A stretch of 64,000 bases of DNA from Pleurodeles waltl (GCF_031143425.1 NC_090445.1:822838817-822902816); one strand, 5' to 3'; counted from the first letter of the stretch, positions 11,079 to 22,864 are shown. Numbers and translations are program-made. The notes: a model not told the origin generated them from the sequence alone.

Positions 11079-12158
11079 CTAATTAAAAGGCAGTACCAGG
11101 GACTCCAAATCCTTTTTCAATATCTGATTGAAGATGGACGGTGACTCAGAAAACCCTTGAGGAAATCTGCACCAACTGTACACCTTATCCAGGAATTTGA
11201 AACTGAACAAAAATTGGCTATCCTCTTGGAGAGGTATCGAAAAGAAGGCCTGTGACAGATCTATGACAGTAAACCATTCAGCATCACAGGGAACCTGAAA
11301 CATTATTACTGCTGGATTGGGCACCACAGGGCAACACTTTACCACTATTTCATTTATTTTTCTCAAATCCTGTACAATTCGAACTTTCCCACAGGGCTTC
11401 TTTAAACCCATTATGGGAGAAATACATGGACTGCTCAAAACTTCTTTCAGGACTCCCTGCCTGTGAAAATCTGCAATTATTTGTGACACTTCGATGAGAA
11501 TGTCTTGGGTCATATGATATTGTGGCAGCTGAGGGAATACCGCACTTGGCTTTATCTGGACCTTAACTGGTTCTACCCCTTTTATTAGTCCTGCTTCCTT
11601 TCCGGTCAGGTCCCATACTTTCTCTGTTACCGTCCCCTGTAACTCGACAGGTAAATCAATCAAGGTAAGCATCGGGAACAGAGTTATCAAAGGGTAATCT
11701 TCATTAGCTGTTCCTGTGTCCTCTTCTGAGAACTGTCCTTCATCTCCCTCATCATCACTATTTGTCTGCACTTCGATTCCGTCATTGGAAGAGATAATTG
11801 AACATTTTGTCTTGCACAGTAAGTCTCTTCCCAGTAGGGATACCGGACTCGAGTCACAGACTACAAACCTATGTAGCCCCTGAAAGTTGCCGATCTCAAC
11901 CTGCACTGGATCTGTAATCGGGTTTGTCAGATACTGGTTTGCTACTCCAACCACTCTTATGGTACGCCCTGAAAGGGGCAATTTTGGAACCTCTGCACTT
12001 CTGACTGTAGAGCGTGTGGCTCCTGTGTCAACCAGGAACGAGACCTTGTAACCCATCACCTTTCCTTCCACATATGGGCCCCTCTGATCCACCTCTAAGG
12101 ATGTTGCAAGCCTGCATTCTTCACTGTCTGAGCTATCGTCTGACCATTCCTCATTCAT
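11079..12158 (-). pseudogene. pro-pol: Protease and RT fingers (5' part of pro-pol)
   Basis: This open frame of 359 codons on the minus strand encodes a retropepsin with the active-site LVDTGA (residues 42-47) and its partner motif SLLGRDLL (107-114). A Glu/Asp-rich spacer follows, then the RT fingers: QYHMTQD (about 213-219), VRIVQDLR (259-266), the first RT catalytic aspartate in TVIDLSQAF (297-305) and FPQGFSESP (332-340). It ends at an in-frame TAG (11081-11079) just before the YIDD motif. Its ATG overlaps the gag TGA as ATGA, and the frame is -1 relative to gag. In the pol phase a TAA lies only about 12 codons upstream of that ATG. Confidence 0.92.
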
Positions 12159-15100
12159 TCCATTTTCACCTCGTAATGGGAATTGTTGTCTGTATTATTT
12201 TGACTTGTTACCTGACCTGTGACCTGTTGAGGAACCATCACCTGTTGCTGTCCCATCGGAGCCATTGGTAATTGCATTTGCTGTCTAGGTACCATAGGAA
12301 TCTGCTGTTGTACTGGTCGCATTTGCACTGACTGAAAACTCGGCATTTGTATCTGTTGCATGGGCTGTACCCCTTGCATTTGTACTAGATTTTTCTGAAA
12401 ATTCGGGTTTTGATGTCTCATTTTCAGGCCCCGTACATTTTGTAATGTACAGACATTAGCACTTTGCTGAACAACACCATCCTGCACCATATTCGGGCAC
12501 TCCCGTTTCCAGTGCCTCACGCCCCGGCACGCGTGACATGGTGACATCTTTTTCGCTCCTTGTACGTCATTTTGAACCACAACAGTATTTAAGTCTGGAC
12601 CGCGATTCACAAACCCTCGACCCCTCGGCTGTGTCTGAAACACACCATTCATTTGCAGTTGTTGCTGTATCAACTGTTGAACTCCGTTTCCCTGTATTCC
12701 TGCCTGTGCAGCCCTTATCTGCATCACCATCACTTTCTCTTTCAGCTTCTTTTGCTTCAATTCAATCTCATCACTACAGTATTTCGCATACTGCAACACC
12801 TCATCAATCGGCTTTTCTTGCCAACAAATCAAATGATTCTTAATCATCTGGCTAACTTTTGGTCTCAATCCTTCGACGAACCTAAATACAAGATGATTCA
12901 TGTCCTTCGGTTCAATTGTCTCAGTACCACTATAGTGTTTGAATGCCTTTAGAAGTCTTTCGTAGTAAGCATGTATTGATTCCTTAACCTCTTGAGAGGT
13001 CAGGTCAATTTTCTGCCAATCAGTCACCTTCGGCGACACCTTTTGCTTCAAAAACTCAATCACCTTATGATAATACTTCATCACCTCTTCAGAGGGTGCC
13101 CCGGTCACCTTATCTCTTGCCGGCTCCTTCGTCGGCCAATCTACCCCTTTCTTGCACTCGAGCCACAAATCAGGCAGAACAATGATCTCAAACAAGGTAT
13201 TCAAGTCTTCCCAGAGACACTTCGCAAGTTTCACAAACCTATCTGTTTGCTGATACCACTCGATCGGTTTCTCTCTCAATCTGGGATAATCGTTAGTAAA
13301 AGATAGGATGTCTCCTCTGGATCACGGTACATGGACTAAGACACCCCCAGCTGTCTCTCTCATAGGCAATATTTTTACTGATTCCAGATCGGATGAGGCC
13401 TTGGCTTGATTAGACCCTGGACTGTCACCCTTTTCCTTATCTCTTTTCTTTGCCCACCTGCCTTCCCATTTCTCCAGTGCACCCCAAATTTGTGCACTTT
13501 GCAACAATTCTTTCAAATGTGTTTTCATTTCCGCAGACCTCATGTGCTCAAAGTCTTTGGAGTCAAAATCCAATCTGTAACTTCTTTTCAGGTGTTTAGT
13601 ATTTCCTATATCAATATTGTATTTATCTGCCAGGTTCGCTAATCTCTGATGTACCTTGCCTACTTCTTTGGTAATCTTGGGATATAGGAATCTTAATTCT
13701 GCTTCCGTGTATGACTCCAATCTATTTACTCCCATTGTACCTTCCACTAACTCAGCAGCTTCTGCCCCTAATCTTACAAAGTTCAGGTATTCGTCTTGTT
13801 TTTCTTTTTCTGGTTCGACCGTAACCACTGCAGCCTTTTGTGAAGTATAAGTCTTTTCTAACCATTCATTTAGCTGTTGGACTGTGAAACTCTGTAGCGA
13901 AATGTTCCCTGCATGCATCATTGGAGAATGTGAGGTGTTTGTACTCATTGTCTGTGGAGTTAAAACTCCTAACCCTGCTTGACGCATTGCTTCGATGGGT
14001 GCTCCCACTGGACTAAGGGCCATTAAAGACCTCGGCTGTTCAACTGCTTGCTCTCCTGGTGCCATTATCTGGGGGGTTCCCATAGACCCTCCTCTTATCA
14101 CATCTTGAATCATCACTCCCTGATCACATACGCCAGTTTTACCCTGCGCATAGAATGGCACTGGTGGACCAACGGTGATTGGCAACGATATGGCAGCAGG
14201 TGTCTGACCTGGTCCCAGACTCCGCGGAGCAGTAACTCCATAAGTCTGTTCCAAGGTACCCGGGACAGGTACTAATGGCGGACCAGCTACTGGGTTATAT
14301 CCTGGTATCAGCTGTGGTTGCGGTTGGGACAGTAATTTCGGAGTTGACTCAATCTGTACTAATTTAGAATTCGTGTATATCGGGTCTGGCGGTACTATCA
14401 GATTTGTAGTAGTCTCAAGTACTGGAACGTCTGGGTAGATTCTCTGTATCTGCGGTGGAGGTTGCAACTGTATTGGTATGTCTGGTGCAGTGGGTACACT
14501 GACACCATTCTGTATCGAAGCCGTATCACTAGTCTGTACCGTATCAGCAACTCCCTTTTCCTCCGTCTGGTTCCCAGGATCCATGCTAGTGCTTGGAGCA
14601 CTATAGCTCACCGCATAAGGTGGCGGGCGATCATGTAGTAACCTGCCCATAAATTCCTCATCATCTGAATCATCTTCCTCTTCCCAAGGTCTTTTATTCT
14701 CTTTAGATTTGCCTGAGTCTTTATCTGTCTTACAGGAGGCTTTCTTTCCCTGTGTTTCTTCTCCCTGTGTTATTGCTGGGAACTGTTTTAGTCCGTCAAC
14801 AATTCCCCTTCTCCACATTTTATTCTCATTATCCCATCTAGCTTCAGCATAGGATTTTTCTGCCCTTCTCAGCCTTCTATGGAACCTTTCTTGTCTATGT
14901 TTAAGGGCCATCAAATCCCAAATCGCTAAAGCCTCATATTGAGCTGGCCTCGGAGGTGGTTTCTGTGTACTTAACATCCACCTTAAGTTTTCCAACATCT
15001 TTGGATTGAATGTCCCATGCTCCGGAAACGCTAAACATCCCTCCTTCTCTGTTAGTTTGCGCCACTGTTTCATCCATAAACATGGTGCAACACCCTTCTC

Positions 15101-15241
15101 TTCCATACCCATATAAGCTGGAGTACCCTCAGGTAGTGTAGGCTACCCATCAGTTGCTACGATATATGTGTCTCCCTTCAGAGCACTCTTAAATGCTTTA
15201 ACAAAATTCAATTTGCGATTTTTCTCTTGTTTGTATTTTAA
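12155..15241 (-). pseudogene. gag: Retroviral gag, about 980 codons, two in-frame stops
   Basis: The main open part starts at ATG 15112, but the same phase is coding-like upstream to about 15241, behind an in-frame TAG (15145-15143). No ATG is seen in that extension. The N-terminal half is matrix-like, with basic and acidic blocks and PPPY at residues 163-166, a late-domain motif for budding. A long Pro/Gln-rich linker follows. An in-frame TGA (13324-13322) interrupts it. The second half (from 13279) has a capsid helical region with YYERLLKAF and a zinc knuckle C248-x2-C251-x4-H256-x4-C261. A Gln/Met/Pro-rich tail follows, ending with TGA at 12157-12155. The total is much longer than a typical gammaretroviral Gag of 500-550 residues. 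Confidence 0.9.
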
Positions 15242-16175
15242 TCAGAAGTGACTTAGTTCCCAGGACACTCTTCACCCACCTTTCTCGACCTATTGCCTCT
15301 CACGGACAGCAGCCAATCCGTGCGCGACCCCTCTCGACAACTGACCTATCTCAGCGCGGCACCACTGACATCACACTCACACACACTGCAGCTGACAAAG
15401 TCTTGCGGCTTGTCCGCTCCTCACTAAACCCACACAAACTAATGCAAATTATTGCGAGCACTTTAAATGACAACACAAATCTGTCGGTTTACTACAGGAA
15501 GGGTAACACATTCGTTTTAGAACTTTACAGAGATTTCACTTGAAGCCTCGGCCGCTACTTTCTCCTTGTCAGTTCCCACATACGCAAGCAGAATTCGACC
15601 CGCTAATTCTACTCTCGACTTGTCAATGGCTCATCCTAGTGCACTTTAGAACTTGCCAAATCTCCATCGAAGGTTTCACACATACGTTTCAACTCAAACT
15701 CAACTTGTCAACCACGCCCGATTGACCTATTAGAACCGCACAGATTACAACATAAACCCAAGTGTCTCCTACACTTGTCAATATACTCCGGAGTCTTAGA
15801 CCACAACAGGTCCATACATAAACGACCAACCACGTGGATAATTTTGAGCACCAAGCGCCACACTCATATGAAGTACGCCGACTTCCCTACTCTCATACTG
15901 CGGAGTACGCCTACTCCTACTAAACACATATTTGTCCTAAATATACACAAATCTCGCAATCACCTGCAAAAAGGCATAAGCTAGCAAGCACAAAAACCCT
16001 AAACCACGCACATTATGGTGCCGAGAACATCCCCAACTCACTTAGGCAGGCTCCGAGATCCCGGGAAAGTCATGGTGAACTTAGAAACCCATCATATCTC
16101 CAATTTGCATTATCACAGAAAAACAAATTAAACAATGGTTCTCCGTCCTAGGGCCCCCAAGGGCCAAAACCGTTG
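15242..16175 (-). other. Provirus leader (5' untranslated region)
   Basis: About 930 bp lie between the primer-binding site and gag. I find no convincing open frame or accessory gene. A packaging signal and splice donor would be expected here but cannot be pinned by eye. Confidence 0.6.
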
Positions 16176-16186
16176 CTCTGCTACCA
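16176..16186 (-). promoter_or_regulatory. Primer-binding site, initiator-Met-like, short
   Basis: Four bases after the 5' LTR the minus strand reads TGGTAGCAGAG and then diverges. Eleven bases fit the 3' end of initiator tRNA-Met including CCA, well short of the usual 18. The position is right; the tRNA assignment is tentative. Confidence 0.5.
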
Positions 16187-16190
16187 GAAC

Positions 16191-17783
16191 TGTTAACGCG
16201 TCCCTTTATGTTAATTTTATACACATTAGGACTCGTTTTAGGCCAATGAATCTTGTGACCCAGTGGTGAGACACCGTAGGACGAGATAACTGATCAATAT
16301 GTCGAGCAATATATCAATAATGTCATCAATATCCACCACCACAATATACTTTATTTTGGTTATAGACATTAATCAATTTGTTGACGCAACCATGACCTTT
16401 CAGCCATGAATAACCACATCTTTTGATAGAATTTTATGAATTTTATTCCCTATTGATTACAATCTACTAGCAGAAGTGTCAATCTCAAAACCAAGAAGAA
16501 TAAGAGCATAGTCACAATATGGCAACTGTGATAAGATTTAATTAATGCAAGAATCACAAAAATAAGAACATAGCACGGCGTGAACATAGATCAGAATACA
16601 AAGAATATTCCGTAAGTCTCAGTTCAGCATAGCGCAACGTCAGTCTTTGTCTATTTGCGTCAGTCAGAGTGATCACCTATCCTAACCACTAATTAGCATC
16701 AGCATGTTGGGCTTCATGCAAATTAATTTAGAACACCAATTTAGAAAACATCTAACTATGGCCTCTATTAAAAAATGAGCAGTTGGTACCTAGAAAGGAA
16801 AAGCAAACAGACAAATTACAAATCGCATTGTCATAATTACTCTCCAAGGATTAGGTCAGCACACAGGATCAGTCTTCGTCTTCAGGACATCAGTCGAATC
16901 GACATCAGTCTAACCTCGTCTAAAGGACAGGGTACACTTCCCTCATAAGGAGGAGATGCGTAAAGGGGCAGTCTATGGGTGAGGATGGTTTATTAAGTCT
17001 CAAAGTCACTAAACAGAGTGACAGAGTTTCTGGATAAAATCAATAGCATTCCCTACCTCGTTCTAACGACCCTTCTGTGACATGGGTTTTTATCCCTTTT
17101 TCGTAATACCTTCCCCCAAAATTCTATTGGACATTTACTATACCCCACTATCTTTAACCTATCAAATTAAGCATTAGGTAATTCCAATTGTCACCCCATG
17201 ATAATCCATAACATTTTGATTGGTCTTCATAATTGACGCCTTCGGAGGTGGCACATCCGGATTTACTTCACCATTTGGCACGTCTTCTCGGGTCATGAGT
17301 TTCCTTTGTCCATGGTTAAACGTCCTTGTATATTACATTAATCTACTTTTGTTTCAACTTTGTATTGAATTTATACTAAACAACGAGCATGCGGGTGAGA
17401 ACAGAATCTGGGTTGATACATGAAATGAAGAAAAGGAACAAATGCAGGGTCATGGCCCTTTGCGAGTCAGCACACTGAAAAACAGAGAAAATGCTTTAAT
17501 ACGAGAGGCAGGCAGCTAAATCTACAACTCACGCTAACTTAAGGCCTATGAGATTTTTTAATACAAATGCAATATCGTAAATGTTAATATAAATCATAGC
17601 ATGAACAGTTTTACTCATCATTGTTAGTTCACGTATATATTTGTGACCACACACATTATAGTCGTAATTTAGATGCGTGTTTAAGCAGAACACTAATTAT
17701 TGTCGTTTTCTATGCAGCATCATTAAACATTGATATAAGCATTTCACTTTTAATATATGTAATATTAAAACTACGCTCTCTCA
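16191..17783 (-). repeat. 5' LTR of the 14-kb provirus
   Basis: The LTR is 1,593 bp, matching 3703-5294 end to end. Its outer edge abuts GGTT of the host repeat. The transcription start and TATA box could not be placed with confidence. Confidence 0.93.
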
Positions 17784-18130
17784 GGTTCATCAAGAACTCT
17801 AGCTACCCAGAGCCAATGAATGACCTGCACCCTGCCTTGGGTTTTCATTCTATACCGGGTATACAGCAATTCATTTGCTGAAATATAAAGAGTAAAAAAT
17901 AGCTATCAAGAAAACCTTTGTATTTCCAAAATGGGCACAAGATAAGGTGTTGAGGAGCAGTGGTTATTTGCACATCTCTGAATTCCGGGGTGCCCATACT
18001 AGCATGTGAATTACAGGGCATTTTTCAAATAGACGTCTTTTTTACACACTCTCTTATATTTGGAAGGAAAAAATGTAGAGAAAGACAAGGGGCAATAACA
18101 CTTGTTTTGCTATTCTATGCTCCCCCAAGT

Positions 18131-19359
18131 CTACCCATAAAAATGATACCTCACTTGTGTGGGTAGGCCTAGCGCCCGCGACAGGAAATGCCCCAAAACA
18201 CAACGTGGACACATCACATTTTTTTACAGAAAACAGAGGTGTTTTTTGCAAAGTGCCTACCTGTAGATTTTGGCCCCTAGCTCAGCCGGCACCTAGGGAA
18301 ACCTACCAAACCTGTGCATTTTTGAAAACTAGAGACCTAGGGGAATCCAAGATGGGGTGACTTGGGGGGCTCTGACCAGGTTCTGTTACCCAGAATCCTT
18401 TGCAAACCTCAAAATTTGGCTAAAAAAACACATTTTCCTCACATTTCGATGACAGAAAGTTCTGGAATCTGAGAGGAGCTACGAATTTCCTTCCACCCAG
18501 CGTTCCACCAAGTCTCCCAATAGAAATGATACCTCACTTGTGTGGGTAGGCCTAGCGCCTGCGACAGGAAATGCCCCAAAACACAACGTGGACACATCCC
18601 ATTTTTTGACAGAAAACAGAGGTGTTTTTTGCAAAGTGCCTACCTGTAGATTTTGGCCTCTAGCTCAGCCGGCACCTAGGGAAACCTACCAAACCTGTGC
18701 ATTTATGAAAACTAGAGACCTAGGGGAATCCAAGATGGGGTGACTTGTGGGGCTCTGACCAGGTTCTGTTACCCAGAATCCTTTGCAAACCTCAAAATTT
18801 GGCTAAAAAAACACATTTTCCTCACATTTCGGTGACAGAAAGTTCTGGAATCTGAGAGGAGACAAAAATTTCCTTCCACCCAGCATTCCCCCAAGTCTCC
18901 AAATAAAAATGGTACCTCACTTGTGTGGGTAGGCCTAGCGCCCACGAAAGGAAATGGCCCAAAACACAACATGGACACATCACATTTTTTCACAGAAAAC
19001 AGTGCTTACTAGTGGATTTTGGCCTCTAGCTCAGCTGGCACCTGGGGAAACCTAGCAAACGAGCACATTTCTGAAAACTAGACACCTAGGGGAATCCAAG
19101 ATGGGGTGACTTGTGGGGCTCTGACTAGGTTCTGTTACCTAGAATCCTTTGCAAACCTCAAAATATGGCCAAAAAAACCACTGTTTCCTCTCATTTCGGT
19201 GACAGAAAGTTCTGGAATCTGAGAGGAGCCACAAATGTCCTTCCACCCAGTGTTCCCCCAAGTCTCCCGATAAAAATGTTACCTCACTTGTGTGGGTGGG
19301 CCTAGCGCCCACAAAAGGAAATGGCCCAAAACACAACATGGACACATCACAAAAAAAAA
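18131..19359 (+). repeat. Tandem array, about 383-bp unit, 3-4 copies
   Basis: The phrase TCACTTGTGTGGGT recurs at about 18151, 18534, 18917 and 19284, giving periods of 383, 383 and 367 bp. Units share GGCCTAGCGCC, ACACAACGTGGACACATC and AGACCTAGGGGAATCCAAG blocks. The third unit has a short internal deletion. No frame is conserved as coding. Confidence 0.9.
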
Positions 19360-20876
19360 GATCCCTGGTGCCTAGTGGTTTCTGCTCCCCTTGGGGGCAG
19401 ATTGACATAAAATCGGCCGATCTGCCCCCAAAGCGGGCAGAAATGGCCTAAATACGTTTGCCCCTCCAGGGGAGTGACCCATGCCTAAGGGGTCACTCCC
19501 CATCTCTAAAAAAAATTATAATAATAATAAACAAAAATAATAATAAATTTGCCCTGGCACCTAGAGGTTTCTGCCCCCCTGGGGCAGATCGGCCTAATAC
19601 CAATAGGCCGATGTGCCCCCAGGAGGGGCAGAAATGGCCTAAAATATATGTGCCCCCTCCCCACTCCCCTGGGGAGTGACCCTTGCCTACGGGGTCGCTC
19701 CCCTTGCGCGACGGCGCAAAAAAAAAGATCCCTAGTGCCTAGTGGTTTCTGCCCCCCTTGGGGGCAGATTGACCTAAAATCGGCTGATCTGCCCCCAAGC
19801 GGGCAGAAATGGCCTAAATACAATTTGCCCCTCCAGGGGAGCGACCCTTGCCTAAGGGGTCGCTCCCCATCTCTAAAAAAATATAAATAAATAAATAAAT
19901 AATAAATTTGCCCTGGAGCCTAGAGGTTTCTGCCCCCAGGAGGGGCAGAAATGGCCTAAAATATATGTGCCCCCCCTGCCCCCCTGGGGAGCGACCCTTG
20001 CCTACGGGGTCGCTTCCCTTGCGTGACGGCGCAAAAAAAAAGATCCCTGGTGCTTAGTGGTTTCTGCTCCCCTTGGGGGCAGATTGACCTAAAATCGGCC
20101 GATCTGCCCCCAAAGCAGGCAGAAATGGCCTAAATACAATTTGCCCCTCCAGGGGAGCGACCCTTGCCTAAGGGGTCGCTCCCCATCTCTAAAAAAATAT
20201 AAATAAATAAATAAATAAATAATAAATTTGCCCTGGCGCCTAGAGGTTTCTGCCCCCAGGAGGGGCAGAAATGGCCTAAAATATATGTGCCCACCCTGCC
20301 CCCCCCGGGGAGCGACCCTTGCCTACGGGGTCGCTTCCCTTGCGTGACGGCGCAAAAAAAAAGATCCCTGGTGCTTAGTGGTTTCTGCTCCCCTTGGGGG
20401 CAGATTGACCTAAAATCGGCCGATCTGCCCCCAAAGCGGGCAGAAATGGCCTAAATACAATTTGCCCCTCCAGGGGAGAGACCCTTGCCTAAGGGGTCGC
20501 TCCCCATCTCTAAAAAAACAAACAAAAAAAAAAAAAACACAAAAAAAAAATTTGCCCTGGCGCCTAGAGGTTTCTGCCCCCCCGGGGGCAGATCGCCTAA
20601 TAACAATAGGCCGATCTGCCCCCAGGAGGGGCAGAAATGGCCTAAAATATATGTTCCCCTCCCACCTCCCCCGGGGAGTGACCCTTGCCTACGGGGTAGC
20701 TCCCCTTGCGCGACGGCGCAAAAAAAAAGATCTCTGGTGCCTAGTGGTTTCCGCCCCCCTTGGGGGCAGATTGACCTAAAATCGGCCGATCTGCCCCCAA
20801 AGCGGGCAGAAATGGCCTAAATACAATTTGCCCCTCCAGGGGAGCGACCCTTGCCTAAGGGGTCGCTCCCCATCTC

Positions 20877-20914
<38 letters not shown>

Positions 20915-21784
20915 AAATTTGCCCTGGCGCCTAGAGGTTTCTGCCCCCCCCCGGGGGCAGATCGGCCTAATACCAATAGGCTGATCTGCCCCCAGGAGGG
21001 GCAGAAATGGCCTAAAATATATGTGCCCCCCCACTCCCCCCTGGGGAGCGGCCCTTGCCTACGGGGTCGCTTCCCTTGCGTGACGGCGCAAAAAAAAAGA
21101 TCCCTGGTGCTTAGTGGTTTCTGCCCCCCTTGGGGGCAGATTGACCTAAAATCGGCCGATCTGCCCCCAAAGCGGGCAGAAATGGCCTAAATACATTTGC
21201 CCCTCCAGGGGAGCGACCCTTGCCTAAGGGGTCGCTCCCCATCTCTAAAAAAAAAAAAAAAAAAATGAAATAAAGAAATAAATAATAAATTTGCCCTGGC
21301 ACCTAGAGGTGTCTGCCCATCCGGGGGCAGATCGGCCTAATACCAATAGGCCGATCTGCCCCCAGGAGGGGCAGAAATGGTCTAAAATATATGTGTCCCC
21401 CCCAGCCCCCCCCCGGAGAGCGCCCCTTGCCTACGGGTTCGCTTTCCTTGCGTGACGGCGTAAAAAAAAAGATCCCTGGTGCTTAGTGGTATCAGATTGA
21501 CCTAAAATCGGCCGATCTGCCCCCAAAGCGGGCAGAAATGGCCTAAATACAATTTGCCCCTCCAGGGGAGCGACCCTTGCCTAAGGGGTCGCTCCCCACC
21601 TCTAAAACAAAAAACAAAACAAAAAAAACAAAATTATCCCTGGTGCCTAGAGGTTTCTGCCACCCCCATAATAGGCCGATCTGCCCCCATGGGGGGCAGA
21701 AAAAGTCTTAGAAAAAAATGCCCCCCCTGGGAGCGACCCTTGCCCAAGGGGTCGCTCCCTTATGTCCATTTAATTTTTAAAAAG
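19360..21784 (+). repeat. Tandem array of hairpin modules, 315-372 bp unit, 7 copies
   Basis: Units begin GATCCCTGGTGCCTAGTGG or a variant at 19360, 19727, 20042, 20363, 20729, 21099 and 21471. A full unit has two halves, each with a GGGGGCAGAT/ATCTGCCCCC stem-loop and a GGGGAGCGACCC/GGGGTCGCTCCCC stem-loop. The halves are joined by an A-rich, AAAT or AATA microsatellite linker and a TTGCGTGACGGCGCA motif before an A-run. Units at 20042 and 20363 have lost one hairpin. Units are highly similar, suggesting recent expansion or gene conversion. Confidence 0.92.
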
Positions 21785-22210
21785 ACATCCCTGGTGTCTA
21801 GTGGGCGTTTTGACAGCCAGATTGCTTTCAATCCGGCTGCCAAAACGCAGAGAGAGACTTCAAAGGGAAGGAAATAACTTTCCTTCCCTTTGAAGCCTCT
21901 CTCGGCCTCCCCCACGTGATCGGAAGAGAAATGCAAAGCATTTCTCTTCCGATCGCGCTGGAAGCTGAGCTTCCAGCACGATGGGGGAGGCTCTGTGACA
22001 ATCAGCGTGCGCTGACGTCACAGGGGGGGGGGTGGGGGGAGGTCGGAGTGGAAGGGGAAGGGCTTCCCCTTCCATCCCTGACTTTTGAACCGCACAGAGG
22101 GAGCGCTAGCGCTCCCTCTGGGCTGTGTGCCCAGGACGTAATGGTTACGTCCTGGGCACAGCAGCACTGTGCCGCAGGACGTAACCATTACGTCCGCGGC
22201 ACAGAAGGGG
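21785..22210 (+). repeat. Chain of about seven consecutive hairpins
   Basis: Near-perfect inverted repeats follow one another: 21805-21848, about 21851-21901, 21918-21954, 21957-21977, 22095-22120 (a 26-bp perfect palindrome centred on GCTAGC), 22127-22159 and 22169-22202. The last two share the arms GGACGTAA and TTACGTCC. This chain forms the right end of the piggyBac-like repeat. Confidence 0.9.
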
Positions 22211-22214
22211 TTAT

Positions 22215-22827
22215 ACGCCAGGCGTAAATGTCCGTCTCACCTGTCATTGATTGGTCCATGCCAGGCATTGGCATTTTTACCACTTCCTAATCACAGACGT
22301 GCTCGGCCGGTGATAGATTACCAAACACTTACAAATATGAGAAGGAAAACAATATGTTGCAGATCACTCTGCTAACAGCTTCCAGCCCAACATATTCCAT
22401 AGCTTTGTTAGATCTCAGGCGCTGTGATAGGCCATGAAAAATCCAGCTGGGGATGATGGTGCAGCACCAGTATCCCAGCTCAACTCTGGATACTCCACTG
22501 CCTATGTACATAAGAATTCTCCAGGCTCCAGTGGGACCAGCGAGAGGTCATTAGTTTATATCTCAGTGCCCCAGGCTCAGACTTCCTAATTCATCATGCT
22601 AGTACTCAGCTTTGAGTTCCATAAATTAATAGCAACACCTACTCTTTACAGGTCTTAGAAGAGGGAGAAGTACTGTATTTAGCACTACTTAGAACATGTT
22701 ATTAGTTTTATGTCCAAATAAAAGTATCAATCATTCTACAAAAAGATAAAGTAAAAAATGGTTATTGAAACAAAGGTCCATAAAACAAATGGCATAAATA
22801 CAGATATATGAAAATATTGAAAGCAGT
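22215..22827. other. No recognisable feature
   Basis: I see no open frame with a domain and no repeat edge in this stretch. Confidence 0.5.
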
Positions 22828-22848
22828 GTATATATATATATATATATA
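22828..22848. repeat. (TA)n microsatellite
   Basis: An uninterrupted alternating TA run of about 21 bp. Confidence 0.9.
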
Positions 22849-22864
22849 CTGTTGTGCCAGTCTA

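Larger units (their letters stand above)
3703..17783 (-). mobile_element. Complete endogenous retrovirus (provirus), minus strand
   Basis: A full 14,081-bp provirus is bounded by LTRs 3703-5294 and 16191-17783, with TG...CA ends on the coding strand. GGTT occurs just outside each edge (3699-3702 and 17784-17787), a 4-bp target duplication typical of gamma/epsilon/spuma-type integrases. Reading right to left it has 5' LTR, primer site, leader, gag, pro-pol, env, purine tract and 3' LTR. RT (FPQG and YIDD motifs), a GPY/F-type integrase C-terminus and a gamma-type TM subunit suggest a class I (gamma/epsilon-like) ERV. All genes carry stops or frameshifts, and a MITE sits in RNase H. LTRs differ at about 30 positions (about 98% identity by eye), so integration is fairly recent. 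Confidence 0.93.
2978..22214 (+). mobile_element. Large piggyBac-like non-autonomous repeat, split by an ERV
   Basis: The left edge is TTAA (2978-2981) followed by CCCCTTCGCTGCC. The right edge is a GGCACAGAAGGGG end followed by TTAT (22211-22214). Read inward, both termini give TAACCCCTTC then two variable bases then TGCC, an inverted repeat next to a TTAA-type target. That is the piggyBac signature, with one target base changed on the right. Without the provirus (3,703-17,783) the element is about 5.1 kb. It holds no transposase that I can see. Its right half is tandem and hairpin repeats. The terminal hairpin with GGACGTAA/TTACGTCC resembles amphibian piggyBac-type MITEs as I remember them. 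It could instead be two unrelated repeats that happen to share short termini. Confidence 0.55.

Noticed and set aside
18157..18743. Repeated 67-codon frames beginning MWVGLAPATGNAPKHN
   Set aside because: They recur only because of the 383-bp tandem unit, with no domain and frame not kept in later units.
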